From Fibrobacter sp. (GTDB lineage Bacteria; Fibrobacterota; Fibrobacteria; Fibrobacterales; Fibrobacteraceae), in contig JAGCPZ010000048.1 in the NCBI GenBank assembly GCA_017965445.1, positions 42,246 to 106,245 of the forward strand: 64,000 nt of DNA. Reading direction: 5' to 3'. A program made the position numbers and the translations under genes. Below, piece by piece: positions 51,897-60,291 of this stretch (position 1 is its first letter; each line of letters opens with the position of its first letter). The notes under the pieces were generated by a model. That model worked only from the letters and a program-made list of their open reading frames with translations, was not told the DNA's origin and did not search any database.

Positions 51897-53381
51897 TTAA
51901 TGGGTGACGATCTTTTCTCTTTCGTCTTTCGTCAAGGTTGGTGAGCCTGCCGAACCACGTCTTTCGTCTAACAAATGCATAATTACCGGGCGGTTCTTGC
52001 CGTTCTCGGTTTTGTGGATTGTTAATTTGCCCGTGCTGTCGTAGCAGAACTGTTCGCCGACGCGCTCCCCGTTTACGTATGTAAGGCTGTCGCGCAGTAT
52101 GCCGCTCGGGTACCAGTTGCGCCAGATGCCGTGCGGTTTGGATTTGCCTTTGACGGATGGGTTCCCCCAGAATCCTTCGCTTGCCATTCTCCCGCCCATG
52201 CTATCTGGATAGAAGCTGCGTGATACAAGGAGAATCGGTCCGCTGTATTTCCATTCTGGATTGTTGGCGAAATCCCAGTACTCCTCATAAAGTAATTTGT
52301 GTCCGGGTTTTATGTAACGGACTGCGGCCTTGAATTTGCCAATGTTTTGCCTGAACGCCTCTTTTTGACTCAAGGAACTGCTATCAAGGTTCCCATTGGG
52401 GTTTGCATATTGGACAAATGAAGTCTCGGCGCAAAAATGTTTGGTGGATCCTTCACATAATCCGTAGGCGATTCCGTCATATCCAAAATGGTTGTGGTTC
52501 TTGAATACAGTTTCTCGGAGTAGGGCTCCGTGCTCGTCAAACCATGAAACTCGGGATGGGGAGTAACCACAGTCTTCTGTATGGTATTCAACTTTTTTTT
52601 TGGTGGAACCGTCGGCTCTGTAAAGTGCTGTAGGGTTCAAGCCCTCTCCACATTCTGCATCGTCCGTGATTCCTTCTTCGCGGAGCTTGGACTTGCTGCA
52701 ACTTTCAGCAGAAGAATCCGGGGAGCCAAAGGATTCGTAGTAGAGTTTGTATTTACCCTGTTTTAGCCCCATGAAACATTCGTAGTCTTCAAGAATTTTG
52801 CAGTCTCGGCTGTAGCGCTTGAGGAATCCTGGTGTTGGCTTGATGTTTTCAAAAACGATTTTTTTCTCGTTGTAACAGTTGCTGTTCTCTTCGGCAAGGA
52901 CTCCGTTGTCGTACCATTTTTTCCATACGCCTGTAGGGTTCCCGTTGTCGTCGTAATGTTCCTCGAACGCTTTTTCGCCGTTGTAGTGCCAGCCTATCCA
53001 GTCACCTATGGGGTGGTCGTCCTTGTAGTAGCGTTCGGCTTCTTTTTTGCGGCTGTTTATTCTATCCACGAAGTAGCTTGTCCATTTGCCGTCGCGGAGT
53101 CCTTTTTTGTAGTGCCCGACCATCGCGACATCGCCAAAGCCCGTCCAGCGCTTGAATTCGCCGTGGGGAACGCTGTCGTCGTAGGGTATTTCGAGTTCCT
53201 TGATGCCGTCGTTGTACCACTCGTTTCGCTTGAGGATAGTCCCGTCCGGATAGACCCAGATGGAGGTCTTCTTGATGCCGTTTGCATGCCTTGCGAGGAT
53301 TTGTTCTTCGGCCCGCTCGACTGTACAGCTGACGGAATAGCATAAAAGTGCTGAAAAAGCGATGAATTGATGGAACTTCAT
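51897..53381 (-). CDS. MORN-like repeat lipoprotein
   Basis: 494 residues from the ATG at 53381. MKFHQFIAFSALLCYSVSC is a lipoprotein signal; the longer frame lacks one. Between about 40 and 480 run beta-hairpin repeats of the MORN_2/YwqK kind (GTILKRNEWYNDGIKELEIP, GHYKKGLRDGKWTSYF, NGNPTGVWKKWYDNGVLAEE). These are scaffold repeats of surface or periplasmic proteins. The last 20 or so residues (RRGSAGSPTLTKDEREKIVT) come from an intergenic-type repeat, so the original C-terminus may have been extended. 35 bases from the divergent gene. Confidence 0.8.
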   Translation of the reverse strand: MKFHQFIAFSALLCYSVSCTVERAEEQILARHANGIKKTSIWVYPDGTILKRNEWYNDGIKELEIPYDDSVPHGEFKRWTGFGDVAMVGHYKKGLRDGKWTSYFVDRINSRKKEAERYYKDDHPIGDWIGWHYNGEKAFEEHYDDNGNPTGVWKKWYDNGVLAEENSNCYNEKKIVFENIKPTPGFLKRYSRDCKILEDYECFMGLKQGKYKLYYESFGSPDSSAESCSKSKLREEGITDDAECGEGLNPTALYRADGSTKKKVEYHTEDCGYSPSRVSWFDEHGALLRETVFKNHNHFGYDGIAYGLCEGSTKHFCAETSFVQYANPNGNLDSSSLSQKEAFRQNIGKFKAAVRYIKPGHKLLYEEYWDFANNPEWKYSGPILLVSRSFYPDSMGGRMASEGFWGNPSVKGKSKPHGIWRNWYPSGILRDSLTYVNGERVGEQFCYDSTGKLTIHKTENGKNRPVIMHLLDERRGSAGSPTLTKDEREKIVTH

Positions 53382-53416
53382 TGTTCGTAAAGTAGAAAAA
53401 AAGGTAATTTCTAGTT

Positions 53417-54202
53417 GTGAACGAGCCAAAGAAAAAGACGATTGCGGAAACGTTGCATCTGAAAATCCAGACCCCGTGGGTTTGGCTTGTCTTTGTCCTT
53501 ACGATTTGCCTGACGGCGCTGTTTTACGTTTCGCAGAAACCTCAGGTGGCCGTTTATTCCCAATATGTCAAGTCGCTTAGCGATTACCAGTTTGCCGAGG
53601 CTTCTCTCATGCGTTCCATGGAGCGGGTCCGGAACGGTTCCGATGTCGATACGTCGGTCGTCATTTCGCAAATGATGACTCTCCGCGAGGTGGCTCTGTC
53701 ATTTGACGAAGGGATAAAAAAACTGGAACATGCGGGTTTTTCGTCTCCGCCATCGACCTTAGTCTCGCAGTTCAAGGCGAATGTCTTGGCGAAGGTGTCT
53801 TGTCAGCGTCGCTATCTTTCGGAGCGCCATGCCTGGTTTGTCGAACTTGACAATCTTTATCGCGCGATGGAACTTGTTTCTGTGGATGCCGACATGCCGC
53901 TCGTGCGCAAGCTCGATTCAGCCAGGGTGGGGTACGCCGTTTTGCCCGGTCCGGTGGAAATGCCGATGCCTATTGAACGGAGCGTAGAATTGTTGCTCCA
54001 GAAAAATTTGGAACTTCACAATGCCTGGAACCAGTTTGACAATGACAAGGCGCTAAGTTCGAGTGACGAACTGCTCCATTTTTTCCAGATGGAAAACTTG
54101 AAGGAAATTTCTTTATCGGCAAAGGTTCCGCTGGCGTTCTATTTCTTGTCGTTGGTGCTTTTGCTTGCAACGTTTTTCTTCTTATTCAGGTCTAGAGAGT
54201 AG
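53417..54202 (+). CDS. Two-helix membrane protein with long helical periplasmic region
   Basis: 261 residues, GTG start. A membrane helix at about 20-40 (VWLVFVLTICLTALFYVSQK), a mainly helical extracytoplasmic part (about 45-230: FAEASLMRSMERVRNGSDVD, ISQMMTLREVALSFDEGIKK) and a second helix at the end (about 235-257). This layout resembles sensor or scaffold membrane proteins, but no family motif is seen. It is 8 bases upstream of a second membrane protein gene; three genes on this strand form one unit. Confidence 0.7.
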   Translation: MNEPKKKTIAETLHLKIQTPWVWLVFVLTICLTALFYVSQKPQVAVYSQYVKSLSDYQFAEASLMRSMERVRNGSDVDTSVVISQMMTLREVALSFDEGIKKLEHAGFSSPPSTLVSQFKANVLAKVSCQRRYLSERHAWFVELDNLYRAMELVSVDADMPLVRKLDSARVGYAVLPGPVEMPMPIERSVELLLQKNLELHNAWNQFDNDKALSSSDELLHFFQMENLKEISLSAKVPLAFYFLSLVLLLATFFFLFRSRE

Positions 54203-54210
54203 GTTTTTAA

Positions 54211-54801
54211 ATGTCTGTTTTCCGTGTCCGTAAAGTTGCCTTTATCAATTTTGGTTTGTTGCTTATTTTTCTTGCGAGTTGGATTTCGTGGTACATTTAT
54301 CCGGTGGCTAGAAGCATTACGAAGGAGTTTTCTTCGGAGTATGGCTTTGCCGCTGCTGAATTTGAGGACCACGTTTTTTATGGCAAGGTGAGCTATGCTG
54401 CAATACCGAGCTTGTTTGGCGGCTCGAATATTCCGTTTTTCGACAAGATTTTCTTCCAAATTAACGGGGATTCGGGAGCCACGTTTGTCCTCTACGCAAA
54501 CGACGAAATTCTCGACCGCATGGCGGAATGGTACGATTTTTCTGCGGCAAACGCAAGCGAGGTGCCGCTTGAAATCTATGCGGTCAAGGTGGGGGACAAG
54601 TTTATCGTGAAGTCGATGGCTTCGACGGATGGTGAACTTAGTTGGGAAGAACTTTCTGTCGATTATCACTTTTACTGGTGCTTTGTCGGGCTTAGCCTCA
54701 TCGCCCTTATGATGATTGTGGGACTTGTGCTTGTTGTCGTCGGGATTGTTCATAAGCCGAGACACGTGATATCGCCGGTTTCGGTTGAGAATGCGGAATG
54801 A
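54211..54801 (+). CDS. Two-helix membrane protein of unknown function
   Basis: 196 residues. Helix at about 10-30 (AFINFGLLLIFLASWISWYI), a central domain with beta character (FFDKIFFQINGDSGATFVLY, EVPLEIYAVKVGDKFIVKSM), and a second helix at about 152-178 (FYWCFVGLSLIALMMIVGLV). It overlaps the next gene by 4 bases. Not recognised. The shared two-helix layout with its neighbour suggests that they act together. Confidence 0.7.
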   Translation: MSVFRVRKVAFINFGLLLIFLASWISWYIYPVARSITKEFSSEYGFAAAEFEDHVFYGKVSYAAIPSLFGGSNIPFFDKIFFQINGDSGATFVLYANDEILDRMAEWYDFSAANASEVPLEIYAVKVGDKFIVKSMASTDGELSWEELSVDYHFYWCFVGLSLIALMMIVGLVLVVVGIVHKPRHVISPVSVENAE

Positions 54802-55568
54802 TGAAGCGTTATTTTGCTGTGGCGTTTTTGTTGGCGTGTGCTTTTGTCGCAAATGCGTTTGCCTCGCATGATTCGCTGATGGTTGATGTTCGGGGTGCGA
54901 CGGGGACTCCGTCTTTCCAAAGTCCGACGGGAATTTGGTGGCCAGTCAAAGTCAGGAAATGGGGAAAGGCGAAGTGGAAACCTGTAAACAACGAATATGC
55001 GTCTAAGTCCCCAGTGGTTGTATGGTTCCATGGCGGCATGGGGAGTTCAAATTGTGCGAAGGGGCTTGTTGCCGGGGAAGATTTTGCGGATTTTTATCCG
55101 GGAAAAATTGTCGTGAGCGTTTCCGCATGCCGCGAAAATCATTGGGTTACGAAGGGGATAATCGACGCTGTTGACGCGGCGCTGGATTCCGTTGCCGCCC
55201 GTCGGAAATCGCCTGTAGAAAAGGTTTCGCTGGTGGGCGTTTCGGACGGTTCCCTTGGCGTGCTCACGTATTCGCTGGAAGGCCGTCGGGCGGTGGAGGA
55301 CCGCTTGCTCATGAGTTCGTTCGGAGGCTTTCTGGGGGAACCGCAAACGATTGCTTCGCAAATGAAAATGCATTCGGGACGGTGGCGTTTTTTGCAGGGC
55401 GGCAAGGACAGGCTTTATCCGTCGGACCAGACGGTTCCCTGGATAACGGAATTCTGCAAGGCGGTTCAGGTGGACTGCGAACTGCGGTTCGACCCCGAAG
55501 GCGAGCATGACTGGTTGTACTGGAAGAATAACCGCTTGGATTGGATCCGCGAAGCCATTCGCAAATAA
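54798..55568 (+). CDS. Exported alpha/beta-hydrolase-like protein
   Basis: 256 residues. Signal peptide to about 24 (MMKRYFAVAFLLACAFVANA). VVVWFHGGMGSS is the oxyanion-side strand, VSLVGVSDGSLGVLTYS gives the nucleophile elbow GVSDG (serine about 146), and FDPEGEHDWLYWKNNRLDW holds the likely catalytic histidine. The aspartate is not clear. It is the last gene of a three-gene unit with two membrane proteins. Substrate unknown; an esterase/peptidase of the periplasm is plausible. Confidence 0.75.
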   Translation: MMKRYFAVAFLLACAFVANAFASHDSLMVDVRGATGTPSFQSPTGIWWPVKVRKWGKAKWKPVNNEYASKSPVVVWFHGGMGSSNCAKGLVAGEDFADFYPGKIVVSVSACRENHWVTKGIIDAVDAALDSVAARRKSPVEKVSLVGVSDGSLGVLTYSLEGRRAVEDRLLMSSFGGFLGEPQTIASQMKMHSGRWRFLQGGKDRLYPSDQTVPWITEFCKAVQVDCELRFDPEGEHDWLYWKNNRLDWIREAIRK

Positions 55569-55589
55569 CCGCCAAATTACGCCGACCCC

Positions 55590-55618
55590 TTGACAAAAGG
55601 GGGATTTTTTTCAAAATT
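55590..55618 (+). promoter_or_regulatory. Promoter for tRNA-Leu (CAG)
   Basis: -35 TTGACA (55590-55595), 17-bp spacer, weak -10 AAAATT (55613-55618), CCCC before the -35 box. Confidence 0.5.
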
Positions 55619-55629
55619 TGGTGCACCAC

Positions 55630-55713
55630 GCGGATGTGGTGGAACTGGTAGACACGCTAGATTCAGGTTCTAGTGCTCGCGAGGGCATGAAGGTTCAAGT
55701 CCTTTCATCCGCA
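55630..55713 (+). tRNA. tRNA-Leu (CAG anticodon)
   Basis: 84 bases. Acceptor GCGGATG/CATCCGC with discriminator A; anticodon loop ATTCAGG with anticodon CAG; long variable arm (TGCTCGCGAGGGCA); T loop TTCAAGT. CCA not encoded. Confidence 0.94.
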
Positions 55714-55716
55714 CTG

Positions 55717-55757
55717 AAAAACCCGGTAGTTCGCTATCGGGTTTTTCGTTTTTTTTG
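55717..55757 (+). terminator. Terminator of tRNA-Leu (CAG)
   Basis: AAAAACCCGGTAG, loop TTCG, CTATCGGGTTTTT, followed by a second T tract. Confidence 0.9.
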
Positions 55758-55832
55758 TCATCCTTCGGACTTTGCCCCATCCATAATTTCTCGATATAAC
55801 TGGATTCTTCGCCATGGATGGCTCAGAATGAC
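55757..55832. repeat. REP-like intergenic repeat
   Basis: GTCATCCTTCGGAC ... TGGATTCTTCGCC ... GCTCAGAATGAC. The ends are complementary in the manner of the 39235 unit. It begins in the terminator tail of tRNA-Leu. Confidence 0.55.
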
Positions 55833-55879
55833 GTTGTAATTATGTACTCTTTGGGGTGATTGTTTTGTAAAAGGTTATA

Positions 55880-56482
55880 ATGAACGATCTTTTAGACGAT
55901 GAACCTTGCGAATTCCTAGTGCAAGAAGTTGATGGTGAACGAGTCGTATTGCGTCCGCTTGGCGAGCCGGACGTGCAGTCGTTGTTTGAACTCATTGACG
56001 AATCGCGTGATTTCTTGTCGGAACACTTGCCGTGGCCGGACGAATGCAGTTCCGCTGAGGACGTCGCCTCTAGGATTGAATCTTGGGACATGCAGGCGCA
56101 AATGGCGAACGGCGCCTGTTGGGGCATTTTCGAAAAGATTCCGGCTGAAAAGTCGGGTGAGCCGCACGAAAAAATCGCAGGCTGCATTATGCTGGGCTGG
56201 GTGCAGTGGAAACACCGGTCGGCGACAGTAAGTTATTGGCTTGGCGCAAGTTATTGCGGTCGCGGCCTTGCGACGGAAGCGTTGCTGTTGATCGCTGGCG
56301 AGGCTTTCGCGATGGGACTGAACCGCCTGGAACTATCGGCGTCGGTCAATAACCCGAAAAGTGCCGCAGTCGCCCGCCGTGCCGGATTTAGCGAAGAGGG
56401 AATTTGCCGCGAGTACGAACGTATCCACGGGCATTTCGAGGACCATTTGCGTTTCTCGCTTCTCGCGAAAGATTTTTGCTGA
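55880..56482 (+). CDS. GNAT acetyltransferase (RimJ/RimL-like)
   Basis: 200 residues. VVLRPLGEPDVQSLFELIDE opens the fold; IAGCIMLGWVQWKHRSATVSYWLG and the acetyl-CoA loop ASYCGRGLATEALLLIAGEA follow, then RLELSASVNNPKSAAVARRAGF and the C-terminal HFEDHLRFSLLAKDF. This is the RimJ/RimL pattern for N-terminal protein or small-amine acetylation. Substrate unknown. It stands alone just before the IS element, with a GC-rich stretch and a 14-bp palindrome between. Confidence 0.87.
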   Translation: MNDLLDDEPCEFLVQEVDGERVVLRPLGEPDVQSLFELIDESRDFLSEHLPWPDECSSAEDVASRIESWDMQAQMANGACWGIFEKIPAEKSGEPHEKIAGCIMLGWVQWKHRSATVSYWLGASYCGRGLATEALLLIAGEAFAMGLNRLELSASVNNPKSAAVARRAGFSEEGICREYERIHGHFEDHLRFSLLAKDFC

Positions 56483-56523
56483 GCGCCTGCTGCGTTTGCT
56501 GCGCTTTCTGCGTTCGGGGCGTT

Positions 56524-56537
56524 GCGGGGGCCCCCGC
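56524..56537. repeat. 14-bp perfect palindrome beside the IS element
   Basis: GCGGGGGCCCCCGC, directly after a run of GCTGCG-like triplets and 8 bases before the IS left end. It is not followed by a T tract. Confidence 0.5.
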
Positions 56538-56545
56538 TAGTGAAC

Positions 56546-57957
56546 TGACCCCAAAAAGTTGGACATTTAAAAATTAGGTTATATTCGCCCTATTTATTCG
56601 ATATTGAACAGGACTCATCCCGTTTAATCGAGCTTTTATCCGTTCATTGTTGTAATAGTCGATGTATTTCACCAGCTCCTGTTTGAAGTGATTCATGTCC
56701 TTGAACCTGTTCGGGTAAAGTAGTTCGGACTTCATTATCCCGAAGAAGTTCTCCATCATGGCATTGTCCAGGCAGTTGCCCTTGCGACTCATGCTTTGTA
56801 CTATGTTGTGGTCTTTCAGTGACTTTTGGTAGTTGTAGTGCTGGTATTGCCAACCTTGATCCGAGTGCATCAGCAGTTTTTCCCATACATGGTGCTGTTC
56901 ATACGCCTTGTCCAGCATGTCCATGACCATTTTAAGGTCGGCATGGTCCGATATCGTGTAGCTTACGATCTCGCCATTGTACATATCCAATATTGGAGAC
57001 AGGAAGCATTTTTCGGTCCCCACGGATATCTGTGTCACGTCCGTAGTCCATTTCTGGTTCGGGCCGGTCGTGGAGAAGTCCCGGTTCACGATGTTCGGTG
57101 CAGTCGACCCGACTTGTCCCGCATACGAACGATATTTGTTCTTTCTGCGGACGTTCTTCAGACCAAGGTCTCTCATGATCTTATAGACGGTCTTGTGATT
57201 GATCGTAAAGCCTTCTTTTTTCAGCTGCGACGTTATTCGTCTATAACCGTAACGACCGGCATGTTCGGCGTGTATTTCCCTTATGCGTTTTCGGATACCG
57301 GAATATCGGTCTATCTGTTTGTTTTTGACGTAGTAATAGAACGTTGAACGGGCCATCCCCTTGATGTCCAACAGGACGTCAAGCCTGTATTCATGCCTTA
57401 GCTCGTTGATGGCTTCCGCCCAGTCTCTTGTTTTCGGGCGTATTTTTCCTCGACCAAGGCTTTCACTTTTTTTAACAGCGCATTCTCCGCACGAAGACGA
57501 TAGACCTCGTCCTCGAGTTTCTCCAACTCGGTCTGGGGCGTTTTCGCAGTCTTCTTCAGCCTTCCCATATCCGCGTCTTCTCGCCTTGCGCCTGTTCACG
57601 AACAGTTCCTCGTAACCGCCGTTCCGGAACAAGTGAACCCAGTCTTTCAAGGTCGTTCTGTTGATGTTGTACTTTACGGTTACCTCGGCATAAGATAACG
57701 AATTTAGGACTATGTCGTCAACTGCCATTTTTCTCAATTCGTTCGACCCGCGATAGAAATTCTTCCTGGGTTCGCGCATGCAGCCGAGAATGTCATATTC
57801 CCTGCATACATGCCTGACATCGCGCCTGTCAAAGTTCGTAAGATGACATATTTCAGTAACCTTCAGTCCGTCCTTGTATAGTTTTGTGACCAATTCCCAT
57901 TTTTTTCGATTGAAAGCCATAAATTCCTCGAAAGCTGTGTCCAACTTTCGGGGTTCA
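56546..57957 (-). mobile_element. IS3-family insertion sequence
   Basis: About 1.41 kb bounded by imperfect inverted repeats: TGACCCCAAAAAGTTGGACA on the left and TGAACCCCGAAAGTTGGACA (read inward) on the right, 17 of 20 matching, with TG...CA ends typical of IS3. The exact outer ends are uncertain by a few bases because extra TGAAC copies flank the left end. No clear target duplication is seen. It carries a single transposase frame with an internal disturbance. Confidence 0.85.
56574..57920 (-). pseudogene. IS3-type transposase, orfA/orfB fused by a frame change
   Basis: One open frame of 448 codons from the ATG at 57920. Residues 1-110 are two helix-turn-helix units (YKDGLKVTEICHLTNFDRRD, LSYAEVTVKYNINRTTLKDW). 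The C-terminal 270 residues are an rve integrase core with D-D-E in WTTDVTQI, MHSDQGWQYQ and NAMMENFFGIMKSE. Between them, at about 57410-57570, the frame reads a nonsense-like Cys/Gly/Arg-rich stretch, while the +1 frame there reads the expected IS3 OrfA leucine zipper (KLEDEVYRLRAENALLKKVK) and contains an A7 slippery run at 57467-57473. A 1-base gain near 57566-57600 would explain this. The protein is therefore probably not functional as fused. Confidence 0.7.
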
Positions 57958-57981
57958 CATCATAGAAGGGGTGATGGAAGA

Positions 57982-58059
57982 CTTGCCCTAGAGGGAAGTG
58001 CCCGTTCGGAAGTTGGCTCGACTATAGGGCAAGGCTGCAATCAGGGGAAGGCCTTCCCC
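57982..58059. repeat. Inverted repeats and palindrome after the IS element
   Basis: CTTGCCCTA (57982-57990) and TAGGGCAAG (58025-58033) are complementary, and GGGGAAGGCCTTCCCC (58044-58059) is a perfect palindrome with CTTTC after it. The 58060-58084 stretch is a 'TTTCGTCTATCGTCTAAC' unit also found at 51960-51972. No gene. Confidence 0.5.
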
Positions 58060-58092
58060 TTTCATCTTTCGTCTATCGTCTAACATGGTTAC

Positions 58093-58121
58093 TTGAGTAA
58101 ACGCGAAAGTACATTTATTTT
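58093..58121 (+). promoter_or_regulatory. Candidate promoter for the TIGR02147 gene
   Basis: -35 TTGAGT (58093-58098), 17-bp spacer, -10 TATTTT (58116-58121), 37 bases before the ATG. Confidence 0.4.
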
Positions 58122-58157
58122 AGCTTTTCTCGACCAGATACTTCTATCTTATAGAAT

Positions 58158-59003
58158 ATGGAAACAGGAGAAAATCATTTAGTTGAACCTGATGTCTTGC
58201 AGTACACCAACTACCGCGTGTATCTGCGGGATTACTATGAGTTCAAGAAGAAGACGGTGCCGGCGTTCAGCCTCCGTTTCTTCGCCGAGAAGGCGGGGCT
58301 TTCGAGCCACGCCCATTTGAAGCTTACGATTGATGGCAAGCGGAACATTACCAAGAATACTGTTGTCAAACTCATTCATGGTCTCGGCCTCCAAAACCAG
58401 CGTGCCGCGTATTTTGAAAGTCTTGTTTTCTTCAACCAGGCGCAGACCGATGCCGACAAGCAAGTCTATTATGCACAGCTTTTGAAGGCGAGCCCGCGTT
58501 CCAAGTTGCACAAGATGGATGATGCTCAGTTCCGTATTTTCCGCGAATGGCACCACTCCGCGATTCTTGAAATGGTGGCGCTCAAGGATTTCCGCCCCAT
58601 TCCCGACTGGATTTCGAAGCGCCTTGGCGGGCTTGTGACGCCTGCGCAGGTGGCGGATTCGCTAAAACTTCTCTTGGAACTGGGACTCCTGGTAAAGACC
58701 GCGAACGGGTTCCGCCAGCGCGACCCCCTGATTACGACAGACGACGAAGTCCAGAACATGATGGTGAAAATGTACCATCTCCAGATGCTGAAGCTTTCTG
58801 CGACCATGCTTTCGGACCTTCCTGCCAAACAAAGGGATATTTCGGCCCTGACTTTCAGCATTAGGCACGAAGATTTCCCCAATTTGAAAAAACATTTACA
58901 ACTGATGCGCAAAGAACTACTAGATTTCTCCGCAAAAGCGGGAGAAGCTGAAGACGTTGTGCAAATCAATATCCAGCTGTACCCTCTAACACGAGGAGTA
59001 TGA
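58158..59003 (+). CDS. TIGR02147-family protein (DUF4423-type)
   Basis: 281 residues. N-terminal YTNYRVYLRDYYEFKKKTVP, FSLRFFAEKAGLSSHAHLKL and GLGLQNQRAAYFESLVFFNQ match the TIGR02147/DUF4423 family, which I recall as strongly expanded in Fibrobacter. The first 90 residues look like a helix-turn-helix region; the rest is helical (ISKRLGGLVTPAQVADSLKL, DISALTFSIRHEDFPNLKKH). A regulatory role is likely but not established. It overlaps the following lipoprotein gene by 4 bases (ATGA), so the two are translationally coupled. Confidence 0.85.
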   Translation: METGENHLVEPDVLQYTNYRVYLRDYYEFKKKTVPAFSLRFFAEKAGLSSHAHLKLTIDGKRNITKNTVVKLIHGLGLQNQRAAYFESLVFFNQAQTDADKQVYYAQLLKASPRSKLHKMDDAQFRIFREWHHSAILEMVALKDFRPIPDWISKRLGGLVTPAQVADSLKLLLELGLLVKTANGFRQRDPLITTDDEVQNMMVKMYHLQMLKLSATMLSDLPAKQRDISALTFSIRHEDFPNLKKHLQLMRKELLDFSAKAGEAEDVVQINIQLYPLTRGV

Positions 59004-60271
59004 TGCGTTCTTTAAATTCAATCATCGGTTGCGTGCTTGTGGCATTGTGGCTTGCCGGGTGTTCTGAATCCGACACTACGGCCGGTATTGAAATTGGAAA
59101 TCCGGAAATCGCCCGTAACATCGGACTTACAGCAGATTTCTCGGTTGACTACTCTGACGCGAAGCAGGTGTCGCTGGCCAAGGAAGCGGCTGCCGATGAA
59201 AATGTCGTTATCGACACGTTCCGCCTTACGCTGACCGAGGTCCGCTCCTATTGCAGTTTCTATGCGGGAATGTCGGTCGATTTGGAATCGGGGCTTGTTC
59301 TTTGGCCTTACGAGGAAAATCCTGCGGCGGTGCTCCCCATTTCGTTCACGGATGGTGAATTTGTTAAAGACGCTTTCAAGAATATCAACCTGCAGACAGA
59401 AGGACGCTTGAAGGAAATCGGCGTTGCCTTTGAAATAGGTAAAAAGAAGGGCTACAATTCGATTTACGGGCATATCCGCAAGAACAATAAGAAGGTTCCG
59501 TTTGTCTATGAACTGTCGGGTATTCAGCTGTTCTCCCTGCGTTACCACTATTCGCAGATTGATGTACAGGATTCTGTAGTGAATTTGTCTGTGGCGTTCC
59601 GTGTGCGGCGTTTCGTCGGTGGATTGGATTTGACCGCTGCGACTGTGGGCGAGGACGGAATAATACATATAAGCGAAAAAGAAAATTCGGATTTGTGGAA
59701 ATCGATGAACGAACGCTTTGTGCCGAGTTTCCAAGCGTTGCGTTACGAATATACCAATGCTGAAGGCAAGACCGTGAACGGTTACGTTGATGACATTTGG
59801 GTTGAACTTAGCGGAAAAAAGAACAAGAACTTGGTTTCCAATGGAAGCTTCAAGGAAAGTAGCGAGGACTGGATCCTGCACAAGCAACTGAATGGTGCTG
59901 CCGATACGACGATTGTAAAGGATGGAAAGTCCAATGCAATGCGCGTCCATGTGACGAAAGGTGGCGAGTATTCGTACAGCGTGCAACTGTTGCATGAAAA
60001 TATTCCTGTGGTGGCTGGGGGTACGTACAAGTTTATTTTTACAGTCTGGTCTGATGTTGAAGGGATAATTACTGCGCGATTGGGTGGCTATATTTACAAT
60101 GACAGCACCAATGGCTTCCAGGAGCATGTCGATGTCACGACGACTGGCCGATCGTATGAAAAAGAGTTTAAGGCCGTGCGAACGGACCCGTTTGCTCGCC
60201 TAGATTTGAATTTGGGCAAGAGCGAAAGAACGATATGGATCAAGGACGTGCAGTTGATTCGGATTAAGTAG
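59000..60271 (+). CDS. Lipoprotein with C-terminal carbohydrate-binding-like domain
   Basis: 423 residues. Lipoprotein signal with cysteine about 22 (LVALWLAGCSES). TTAGIEIGNPEIARNIGLTA follows, a short motif that I associate with Fibrobacter lipoproteins paired with TIGR02147 genes. A beta-rich middle (about 45-265) leads to a C-terminal domain (about 280-423: LVSNGSFKESSEDWILHKQL, GEYSYSVQLLHENIPVVAGG, YKFIFTVWSDVEG) resembling CBM4/9-type carbohydrate-binding modules. Probably outer-membrane anchored and sugar binding. Coupled to the regulator-like gene upstream. glgE begins 20 bases downstream. Confidence 0.8.
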   Translation: MMRSLNSIIGCVLVALWLAGCSESDTTAGIEIGNPEIARNIGLTADFSVDYSDAKQVSLAKEAAADENVVIDTFRLTLTEVRSYCSFYAGMSVDLESGLVLWPYEENPAAVLPISFTDGEFVKDAFKNINLQTEGRLKEIGVAFEIGKKKGYNSIYGHIRKNNKKVPFVYELSGIQLFSLRYHYSQIDVQDSVVNLSVAFRVRRFVGGLDLTAATVGEDGIIHISEKENSDLWKSMNERFVPSFQALRYEYTNAEGKTVNGYVDDIWVELSGKKNKNLVSNGSFKESSEDWILHKQLNGAADTTIVKDGKSNAMRVHVTKGGEYSYSVQLLHENIPVVAGGTYKFIFTVWSDVEGIITARLGGYIYNDSTNGFQEHVDVTTTGRSYEKEFKAVRTDPFARLDLNLGKSERTIWIKDVQLIRIK

Positions 60272-60291
60272 TTTGCTAAATTCTAGCCATT

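Noticed and set aside
51897..53381. Annotation as a toxin-antitoxin protein because of YwqK-like repeats
   Set aside because: The MORN_2 repeats are a structural scaffold; the gene has a lipoprotein signal and no adjacent toxin-like gene.
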